A stretch of 64,000 bases of DNA from Phycisphaerales bacterium. GTDB lineage: Bacteria > Planctomycetota > Phycisphaerae > UBA1845 > UTPLA1. The first letter of the stretch is position 1; every line of letters starts with the position of its first letter. Positions 42,294 through 49,329 of the stretch are shown one piece after another. The translations under genes were made by a program, and so were the position numbers. A model generated the notes under the pieces. The model was not told the origin of the DNA and searched no databases. It saw only the letters and a program-made list of their open reading frames with translations. Location: positions 1 to 64,000 of the forward strand of contig JAKSDK010000082.1 of the NCBI GenBank assembly GCA_022360095.1, given 5' to 3'.

Positions 42294-44996
42294 ATGCGTC
42301 TTAGACTTATTGCGAGTACCGGCATCTTTTTTCTAAACGTCTTGACCGCTGCCGAGGCCGCGACCATCAATGTCCCAGCGGATCAACCGACGATCCAGCA
42401 GGCGATCGACGCGGCGGTCAATGGCGACGAAGTCGTCATCGCGCCGGGAACGTACCTTGAGCACATCGATCTCCTCGGCAAGGCCATCACCCTTCGCAGC
42501 ACCGACCCGAACGATCCTGCCGTTGTCGCGGCGACGATCATCGACGGTGGCAACGACCCCAACGCGCCCGGGTTCCCGCAAAACGTCGGAACGACGGTGG
42601 CCTGCCGGACCAGTGAGGGCCCGGACACCGTCCTGCTCGGGCTGACCGTCACCGGCGGGGCCGCCTCTGCTGGCAACGGGCTTGCCGCCGGCGGCGGAAT
42701 CGGCATGTTCCAGGCCAATCCGACCGTCACCAACTGCCGGTTCGTCAATAACAGCGTGGCCGATCTTACTGCCAACGGTGGCGGCATCTACTGTGGTTTC
42801 GGTGGACCGTTGACGTTCACCGGCTGCGAGTTCATCGGCAACTCGGCCAGAAATGGCGGCGGCCTGTCCGTCGCAAATCAAGCCGTCTCGGTGATCGATT
42901 GTGTATTCCGTGAAAACACCAGTTTGGGCGACGACGTGTTCCCGGGTCACGGCGCGGGCCTTTTTATAGGCAACAGTTCCGCTTCCGTCATCTCTGTCAC
43001 GGGATGCATGTTCGAAGACAACACGGCCACGGGTAGCGGCGGAGGTGCGTGGCTGAACAGCAGCGACGACGGTGTTGTTAATGTCATCAACTGCGATTTC
43101 ATCAACAACAACGCGATGGAGGGTGACGGCGCGGGTGCATGGATCTCGGATGGCGAAGTCATGGTGACGGACTGCTTGTTGCGCGGCAACTCCGCCGGAG
43201 ACGCCGGCGGTGGAATGTCAATCGTTTTTAGCCTAAGCCTGAACATCAGCCAGTGCATGTTCGAAAACAACAGCACCGACAGTAGCGGCGGAGGTTTGCG
43301 AGTCTTCGCGCCGGATGCTTCCACGATCGGGAATTGCCAGTTCTCAGGAAACACGGCGATGAACGCCGGCGGTGCAATGAGTCTGGGGGGTGTCGATCGA
43401 ACACACCTCGTCACGAGCTGCACCTTTGACAACAACGAGGCTTTCGGGCTCGGTGGCGGCGGGGCGTTTTGCGTTCAATCGGCGTTTGAATTCGACGATT
43501 GCACGTTTACGAACAATCACGCGACCGAATCCGGAGGAGGCGCGCTGATCTCAAACGCCGGGCCGGTCACCATGATGAACAGCAGCTTCGAACTGAACTC
43601 GGCCGACGACGATGGAGGTGGTATGTCCATCTTCTCCGGTGATACATTCAGCGTCAGGGACTGCGATTTCATTGGAAACACGGCGGGACCCGGTGGAGGT
43701 GGTGGTCTCGATATCGGCAACCACACCAGTGTCATGAGTGAAGTCGTCGGCTGTACGTTCCTCAACAATACAAGTACCGGAGAAGGCGGAGGCGCAGGGC
43801 TTTTCAACGGCGAAACGGTACAGCATGTCAACTGCGTCTTTCAGCAAAACACCGCCACACAGGGCGGAGGCGTCTATGATGCGTTCGCTGAAGACACCCG
43901 CTATACCAACTGCCTGTTCATACAGAATGACGCCCCTGACGGAGCGGCCATGGCATTTGCATGCGCCACGTCCACCGTCACGAACTGCACCTTCACGGAA
44001 AACACCGTGCCAACAACCGGAGGGGTCTTTTATCTAACCTGCAGTGATCCGTTGGGGGACGTTATCGCCACGCGAAACAGCATCATCTGGGGCAACACGG
44101 CCGCACCGGCCGAGATCGTCGCGAACATGACCCTCGACATCGAACACTCCGACATCGAGGGCGGACAAGGCGCGGTCATCGTCGGACTTGGTGCGCTCAA
44201 CTACGGCCCCGGCAACATCGATGTTGATCCTGTCTTCGAAGACCCCGACGGACCCGACGACGATCCGAACACGCTCGCCGACAACGACTACCGGCTCGGC
44301 CTGGGTTCGCCCTGCATCGACGCCGCCAACAGCTCCGCTTCGGTCCTGCCCTTCGGACTCACCACCGACCTTGACGATGGGCCGCGTATTGTTAACGCAC
44401 TGAATTATGCCGACACCGGTATACCCAACGGGATGGGCCTGGTGGTGGACATGGGCGCCTACGAAGCAGCACCGGACCTTTGTTTTGTCGGGGACGCCGA
44501 CGGCGACGGGACGTGCGACGGCCAGGATGTCTGCCCGAATCGAAAGCCAGGCGACGTCAACGGCGACGGCGCAACAGACACCGACGATATCACCTCCTTC
44601 GTGAGTGTCGTACTCGATCCTGGCGCAGCCATCGCCGATGACCTCTGCGCCGCCGATGTCAACGAGGACGGAAACGCTGACGGACTGGACGTCCAGGACT
44701 TTGCCGACCGCTTGATCAATGGACCGCCCCCACCGGGCACCGGCGCCTGCTGCATATGCTGCCCGGTCGACCCTTGCGTCGAGGGTGTTACGGAATTGCA
44801 CTGCCTCGGTCTGCTAGGGGGGCATTATCAGGGCGACGGTACAACCTGTAACGACCCTTGCCCGGTGGGCGCTTGTTGCTTTGACGGTGGTCTTTGCATC
44901 GAGCTGACGAGCATCGCCTGCGAACTCGCCGACGCTGTTTTTCAGGGGGACGGCACGGTTTGTGAAATCGACCCGCCGACCTGCCCCGAACCGTAA
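42294..44996 (+). CDS. Right-handed beta-helix protein with dockerin and GACC modules
   Basis: 900 residues from the ATG at 42294 (a TTG lies directly upstream), with GGGAG in front. The signal peptide ends TAAEA-A. ATINVPADQPTIQQAIDAA opens a pectate-lyase/NosD-like parallel beta-helix (about 23-650). Its coils repeat VTxCxFxNNxAxxGGGxxL, roughly 20 residues each. Then come a thrombospondin-type Ca loop (DADGDGTCDGQDVCP), a dockerin (DVNGDGATDTDD, DVNEDGNADGLD) and two cysteine modules beginning GACC. The same GACC module occurs in the giant protein at 5220. Likely extracellular carbohydrate binding or structural; no catalytic site is recognised. Confidence 0.9.
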   Translation: MRLRLIASTGIFFLNVLTAAEAATINVPADQPTIQQAIDAAVNGDEVVIAPGTYLEHIDLLGKAITLRSTDPNDPAVVAATIIDGGNDPNAPGFPQNVGTTVACRTSEGPDTVLLGLTVTGGAASAGNGLAAGGGIGMFQANPTVTNCRFVNNSVADLTANGGGIYCGFGGPLTFTGCEFIGNSARNGGGLSVANQAVSVIDCVFRENTSLGDDVFPGHGAGLFIGNSSASVISVTGCMFEDNTATGSGGGAWLNSSDDGVVNVINCDFINNNAMEGDGAGAWISDGEVMVTDCLLRGNSAGDAGGGMSIVFSLSLNISQCMFENNSTDSSGGGLRVFAPDASTIGNCQFSGNTAMNAGGAMSLGGVDRTHLVTSCTFDNNEAFGLGGGGAFCVQSAFEFDDCTFTNNHATESGGGALISNAGPVTMMNSSFELNSADDDGGGMSIFSGDTFSVRDCDFIGNTAGPGGGGGLDIGNHTSVMSEVVGCTFLNNTSTGEGGGAGLFNGETVQHVNCVFQQNTATQGGGVYDAFAEDTRYTNCLFIQNDAPDGAAMAFACATSTVTNCTFTENTVPTTGGVFYLTCSDPLGDVIATRNSIIWGNTAAPAEIVANMTLDIEHSDIEGGQGAVIVGLGALNYGPGNIDVDPVFEDPDGPDDDPNTLADNDYRLGLGSPCIDAANSSASVLPFGLTTDLDDGPRIVNALNYADTGIPNGMGLVVDMGAYEAAPDLCFVGDADGDGTCDGQDVCPNRKPGDVNGDGATDTDDITSFVSVVLDPGAAIADDLCAADVNEDGNADGLDVQDFADRLINGPPPPGTGACCICCPVDPCVEGVTELHCLGLLGGHYQGDGTTCNDPCPVGACCFDGGLCIELTSIACELADAVFQGDGTVCEIDPPTCPEP

Positions 44997-45016
44997 TCGC
45001 CCCTTCTTCCTCCGTC

Positions 45017-45051
45017 CCCGGAGCACTGGGGGGATTCCCCAGTGCTCCGGG
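45017..45051 (+). terminator. Perfect 15-bp hairpin without a U tract
   Basis: CCCGGAGCACTGGGG (45017-45031) and CCCCAGTGCTCCGGG (45037-45051) pair perfectly around a 5-nt loop GGATT, 20 nt past the beta-helix gene stop. No T run follows. It separates that gene from the channel cassette. Confidence 0.6.
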
Positions 45052-45165
45052 CCACAATGCCCCCGTTCGCGATCCCTCCATAAGAGTCAACGACAACACA
45101 TCTTGTCACGCTCATAGGCAAAGGCCATAATCTCAAACGAACTTGAGTTGGGTTGGGATTGCACA

Positions 45166-45978
45166 ATGCCTGGTTCCGTAACGTCTATGGTCGCTAAGCC
45201 GTTCCGCAAATTGGCCGTCGCGGCTGACCGGTTGCCGCGCACCACGGTCTTACTGTTTGCTGCCGGCATCGCATGCGTATTCATCCTGTTCTTTACCGTC
45301 GCCCTCGGCCGGGACAATCGCCTGGCCGTGTTCTGGCTGGACTTCAGCTCCAACTCTGCCTTTCCCTACCCGTTTACAATTCAAAACCTGATGCACCTGC
45401 TTTTTTTCGTCGGGCTGGGTGAATTGCTCGTCCGATGGAACCGGGCGGAGCGCGAGCACGCCTGCCTGAAATGGGAATTGCTTCCGGAGGATGAGCAGTC
45501 CGTGTTGCAAGCCCAGGACCTGCCTCCGATCCGCAAAATGCTGACCGAACGGTTCGCCGGTGTCGAAGGCTTCCTGCCCAGGCTCGTCAACTTGTGCATT
45601 CTCCAGTTCCAGGCCAGTCGCTCGGTTGATCAAACGGTCAGCGTACTCAACAGCAGCCTCGATCTGCTGTCGCATCAGGTCGACATGCGTTATTCGACCA
45701 CGCGTTACGTCGTGTGGGTGATCCCGACGATCGGCTTCATCGGCACGGTAATCGGCATTGCCGGCGCGCTGGGACTGGTCGACCCCAGCGACTTGGATCT
45801 GGGCCGCGTCACGTCCAGCCTGGGCATCGCGTTCAACACGACCATCATCGCTCTGCTGATGAGCGCGTTGCTCGTCTTCGGCCAGCACATCGTACAGACG
45901 CACGAGGAGAACGCTTTGAACCGTGCGGCCGACTACACGCTGTCGAATCTGATCAACCGCCTTTATGTAGAGAACTAA
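45166..45978 (+). CDS. MotA/TolQ/ExbB-like proton channel protein
   Basis: 270 residues; starts at TTG 45148 and ATG 45187 are alternatives. Four hydrophobic segments: about 28-47, 70-90, 177-200 and 215-240. The last two carry the family signature: VIPTIGFIGTVIGIAGAL and LGIAFNTTIIALLMSALLVFG. In this family such subunits form the ion-conducting stator that drives a MotB/ExbD/TolR partner. The next gene, 35 bp downstream, encodes such a partner. The cytoplasmic loop between helices 2 and 3 is about 85 residues. It is the first gene of a four-gene same-strand cassette. The energised target is unknown. Confidence 0.85.
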   Translation: MPGSVTSMVAKPFRKLAVAADRLPRTTVLLFAAGIACVFILFFTVALGRDNRLAVFWLDFSSNSAFPYPFTIQNLMHLLFFVGLGELLVRWNRAEREHACLKWELLPEDEQSVLQAQDLPPIRKMLTERFAGVEGFLPRLVNLCILQFQASRSVDQTVSVLNSSLDLLSHQVDMRYSTTRYVVWVIPTIGFIGTVIGIAGALGLVDPSDLDLGRVTSSLGIAFNTTIIALLMSALLVFGQHIVQTHEENALNRAADYTLSNLINRLYVEN

Positions 45979-46013
45979 AGCGGAGCCACGATCGAAGGAG
46001 TCCGGCCTTGCGA

Positions 46014-46895
46014 ATGCCCCGACGAGAGACGCAGATCTTCAGTCTTTCGATGATGGACGTCATCTCGGGGGCGATGGGTGCGTTTCTGATCATCATGATC
46101 GTGCTCATGCGCTATTACAAAGAAGATGAGGACATCGCCGCGCAACGGAAACAGGTCCAGCAACAGATGGAGGAACTCCGTCGGCAGATCGACGAAGCCA
46201 TACAACAATTGCAGATGACCACGGACATCGACGTGGAAGATCTGCTGCGCCGCTTCCAATTGATGCAACGACAACTGGCCCGGGCGCGTCAGGAGGTGAA
46301 TCAGCTCAGCAACGACTTACAGGCCGCGCGAAATCGAGTGGACCAATTGCAGATCGAGAAAGACAGGCTCGACAGGGAAAACTGGGATCTGGCTGACCAA
46401 CTGGTGTTCCGCAAGCCGTTCATGGTCTGCGCAAAATGGTGGGCGTCTACAAGCGTGAACGTCGGCCTGTATCTTGAAAGTTCCAAAGAAACCACGGACG
46501 GGCGCCGTTTTTTATTCAATCCCGATGTGCCACAGAATCGTGAATACAAGGGCGATTTCCAGATGACGGGCATCGGAAAAAACAATTTCGAAACTTGGAT
46601 TGTTCGCGACTCGTATGCAGGCGCCACGTTCAAGATCTACGTCGCTTTGCACGAGGAAGAAGCGCAACTCGCCCCAGCCGAAATCCAGGTCTATGCCGCG
46701 GGGGATGGCCTGTGGCTCGAATATGATAGGTTCGAACTGAATGCAGACAAGCGATGGGAACTTGCCGGCATCCTGACGACGGATGACACCGGCAAAACCA
46801 CGGCGCGCAAGGTCACCGAATCCGAACGCCGGGAAGATCGCAGAAAGGTCGAATTACGAATGCGGCAACAGAAAAGGAAACCGAAGGGCAATTGA
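46014..46895 (+). CDS. MotB/ExbD-like coiled-coil partner of the channel
   Basis: 293 residues from the ATG at 46014. A TTG two codons earlier (46008) has better spacing from GAAGGAG and may be the real start. The N-terminus FSLSMMDVISGAMGAFLIIMIVLM places an Asp at residue 15 at the entrance of a single transmembrane helix, as in MotB, TolR and ExbD, where this Asp carries protons. A Gln/Glu/Arg-rich coiled coil spans about 45-125. The C-terminal domain (about 135-260, VNVGLYLESS...TFKIYVALHEEE) is beta-rich and is not an OmpA-type peptidoglycan-binding domain. The Lys/Arg tail ends 2 bp before the next start. Confidence 0.8.
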   Translation: MPRRETQIFSLSMMDVISGAMGAFLIIMIVLMRYYKEDEDIAAQRKQVQQQMEELRRQIDEAIQQLQMTTDIDVEDLLRRFQLMQRQLARARQEVNQLSNDLQAARNRVDQLQIEKDRLDRENWDLADQLVFRKPFMVCAKWWASTSVNVGLYLESSKETTDGRRFLFNPDVPQNREYKGDFQMTGIGKNNFETWIVRDSYAGATFKIYVALHEEEAQLAPAEIQVYAAGDGLWLEYDRFELNADKRWELAGILTTDDTGKTTARKVTESERREDRRKVELRMRQQKRKPKGN

Positions 46896-46897
46896 GC

Positions 46898-47989
46898 ATG
46901 GCGGGAAAGCTCGTTCGATGCGTGTGCGGCACGGTGTTCGACCCAACCAAGAAGCGGGCGTGCCCCGAATGTGGGGCGGAGCACGAGGACAAGCCCACCA
47001 AGGCGGTCGAGCCCCAGCCGAAACCCGAGACCACACTGAGGCGCGAAGAACCCGTCCGGCAGGACACGACCGGGGGCTTCGGGACCGACGATATCAGCTT
47101 CCTGACCAAGCACAAGACCGCCGTGGTCGGCGCCGGTGGCGTCGTGGGCCTGTTGCTTGTCGCGCTGATCATGCGATCGGCCTTCAGCGCCTCGGACTCC
47201 TCCGACACGACGGCCGGCGCATCACGAGGCGGAAGCCGTTCGTCATCGTCGGGATCACAGCAGGGCCTCACAGGCTTTCAAGGCAAATGGCGATTGCTCA
47301 CCGCCCGGATGCAGCCCGAGCCGATCATCCCCGGCATCCCCATCACTGGGTCGGTCATCAAGATGTCGCTCCACGCCGCTTTCACCGGTCCGGATGCGAA
47401 CACGACGTTGACCATCGACAAGGGCGGCAGCTATGCGTTCGAGATCGATGTTTCCTGCGAGGGGCAATACACCGCAACGATCACACCCGATCGATACGAC
47501 CCCACGAAAAGAGGGCGAGGCGTGATCACGCTCACCCCAAAAGGCACGGCCATCCAGGAACGTGCCGACGCACGACTCGGGGCCGTTGAGACGGATATGC
47601 CGCATGTGAATGCAAAGGTCGGTGATACGGACATGTCGATGCAAGACGGAACGGGGAACTCAAACAACACGACCGTTTTCTGGAAACGCCCCGGCGGCTC
47701 CGGTCAACCGCATACCTCGGTTGTCGGCACCTGGTCCAACGAACTCGTCTTCATCGATTCTTACCTGCCCTATCGCGCCACGCTTGAGTTTCGCGATAAC
47801 GGCGACTACCGCCTACGCTTCACACGTTCGGAGAGCGGCATGCTCGATGCGTCGGACGGCAAGTATCAGTTCAAACGCTCGATCGCCATGGGCCCGCCGG
47901 TCGAAGGACGGTACGAGTTCGACGGGCCCGACCGTCTCACGTTCACCGAACCACGCGGCACGGCGACCTGGGTCCGTGCGAAAGACTAG
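46898..47989 (+). CDS. Zinc-ribbon, single-helix membrane protein (paralogue A)
   Basis: 363 residues from the ATG at 46898; a TTG at 46892 overlaps the previous stop. Residues about 8-26 form a zinc ribbon (C-x-C-x13-C-x2-C, RCVCGTVFDPTKKRACPECG). A charged Pro-rich linker follows, then one transmembrane helix (about 75-95, TAVVGAGGVVGLLLVALIMR). The C-terminal region has two beta-rich halves: FQGKWRLLTARMQPE... and VVGTWSNELVFIDSYLPYRATLEF..., the second resembling a lipocalin-like sheet. The zinc ribbon is predicted cytoplasmic and the beta domains external. Translationally coupled to the coiled-coil gene. Function unknown. Confidence 0.8.
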   Translation: MAGKLVRCVCGTVFDPTKKRACPECGAEHEDKPTKAVEPQPKPETTLRREEPVRQDTTGGFGTDDISFLTKHKTAVVGAGGVVGLLLVALIMRSAFSASDSSDTTAGASRGGSRSSSSGSQQGLTGFQGKWRLLTARMQPEPIIPGIPITGSVIKMSLHAAFTGPDANTTLTIDKGGSYAFEIDVSCEGQYTATITPDRYDPTKRGRGVITLTPKGTAIQERADARLGAVETDMPHVNAKVGDTDMSMQDGTGNSNNTTVFWKRPGGSGQPHTSVVGTWSNELVFIDSYLPYRATLEFRDNGDYRLRFTRSESGMLDASDGKYQFKRSIAMGPPVEGRYEFDGPDRLTFTEPRGTATWVRAKD

Positions 47990-48051
47990 GCCGAAACAAA
48001 CGAAAGACATCCACTCCGTGTGTAGGTCGTCGTAGAACGTGTCGATTGCGG

Positions 48052-48057
48052 TATAAT
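48052..48057 (+). promoter_or_regulatory. Perfect TATAAT just ahead of a start codon
   Basis: TATAAT ends 6 nt before the ATG at 48064. If used as a -10 element, transcription would begin at or next to the start codon and give a leaderless mRNA. No good -35 is visible, and no ribosome-binding site precedes the ATG. Confidence 0.3.
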
Positions 48058-48063
48058 TCCAGA

Positions 48064-49287
48064 ATGGCGAAAACACGTGTTCGATGTGTGTGCGGCACGG
48101 TCTTTGACCCGACGAAGAAGTCGGCCTGCCCGGCGTGCGGGTCGGCATACGAGGCGACGCCCGCTGCCAAAACCGTCGAGCCCGAGCCGAAGCCTGCGCC
48201 GACGCCGAAACACGAACAAACGATCCGACAGGACACGGCGACCGGTTTCGATCCTGACGGCACCAGCTTTGTCGAAAAGCACAAGAAGTCGCTGACCTTG
48301 GTCGGCGGCGTCGCGGGGCTGTTGCTCCTGGCGCTGATTGTGCGATTGATCTCCGGTGGTCCGCCCTCGACCAAGACCGTCAGCAACCCGGACGCCGTTT
48401 CGAAACGGAAATACGGCAGTGAATCGACATCACGACCACATACTCCATCTTCGATCACGCCGAATCCATCGCCATCCGATTCGTCGCTGTCCCCTCAGTC
48501 CGTGATTCCAACGGAACCGCCACCTGTTCCGCAGTCCGACATACCATCCTTCAAGGGGAAATGGAGCTTGCTGACCGCCAACATGCAGCCGGAGAGAATC
48601 ACGTCAGGCATCCCCGCCTCCGCCACAACCATCAGCCGGACTGTCGACGCCGCCTTCACAGGGCTTGGTGCGACCCGGGTGCTGACCATCGACGAAGTCG
48701 GCGGGTACGTGCTCGATGTCGATGTCACCGGCGAAGGGCAATACACGACGGACCTCGCGCCGGCCGAAAACCTTTACTCGGTAACTGCGCAGGGAACGTT
48801 GACGCTTCGTCCGAAGGATGGCTCGCCGGATCACGTGCGCGCAATGCTGAAGCCGGTCCGACTCGATGTGCCACACCTGAACGTGAAGGCTGGCGACACG
48901 CAACTCGTCTTACAGCCCGTCGGCAGGCCGGGCGTGGCCAACGCAACGTGGGTACGCCCCGCCGGTTCCGGGCAACCGGATACGTCGTTGGTCGGCACCT
49001 GGCTGAATGAACGAATCTTCGTCGATACCAATTTGCCCTATCGTGCCGCACTCGATTTGAGCAGCAACGATCTATATCGCATGAAATTCACGCGCACGGA
49101 GCGAGGAAGGCTGATCGCGTCCGGCGGCAGCTACGAATTCAAACGCGACGTCGCCATCGGCCCTCCCATGCGAGGCCGCTATACGTTCGAAGGACTGCAC
49201 CGCGTCACCTTCACCGAACCCCGCGGCACAGCCACTTGGATCCGTGACGACGTCGCGGTCAAGCAACCAGGCGGGGTCCGACGCTAA
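48064..49287 (+). CDS. Zinc-ribbon, single-helix membrane protein (paralogue B)
   Basis: 407 residues from the ATG at 48064. It is a tandem duplicate of the preceding gene: the same zinc ribbon (RCVCGTVFDPTKKSACPACG), charged linker, transmembrane helix (LTLVGGVAGLLLLALIVRLI) and two beta-rich halves (FKGKWSLLTANMQPERI, then LVGTWLNERIFVDTNLPYRAAL). It differs by a longer Ser/Pro-rich external linker (about 100-155) after the helix. It lies 74 bp behind its sister, possibly with its own promoter. The pair suggests two alternative or heteromeric outputs of the upstream channel; this is inference. Confidence 0.8.
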   Translation: MAKTRVRCVCGTVFDPTKKSACPACGSAYEATPAAKTVEPEPKPAPTPKHEQTIRQDTATGFDPDGTSFVEKHKKSLTLVGGVAGLLLLALIVRLISGGPPSTKTVSNPDAVSKRKYGSESTSRPHTPSSITPNPSPSDSSLSPQSVIPTEPPPVPQSDIPSFKGKWSLLTANMQPERITSGIPASATTISRTVDAAFTGLGATRVLTIDEVGGYVLDVDVTGEGQYTTDLAPAENLYSVTAQGTLTLRPKDGSPDHVRAMLKPVRLDVPHLNVKAGDTQLVLQPVGRPGVANATWVRPAGSGQPDTSLVGTWLNERIFVDTNLPYRAALDLSSNDLYRMKFTRTERGRLIASGGSYEFKRDVAIGPPMRGRYTFEGLHRVTFTEPRGTATWIRDDVAVKQPGGVRR

Positions 49288-49329
49288 CAAAAACTGGAAG
49301 CTCCTAAGGCGCGAAGACGACCATCTGAG

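Noticed and set aside
42700..44000. CRISPR-like or tandem DNA repeat
   Set aside because: The periodic GGC/AAC pattern is the coding of beta-helix coils (NNxAxxGGG), with no conserved repeats separated by unique spacers.
44034..44801. 255-codon minus-strand ORF
   Set aside because: Antisense shadow of the beta-helix dockerin gene, whose signal peptide and dockerin are unmistakable.
45166..46895. Zorya-type anti-phage ZorAB
   Set aside because: The channel is ExbB-sized without the long ZorA tail, the partner lacks the OmpA-like peptidoglycan domain, and no ZorC/D/E gene follows.
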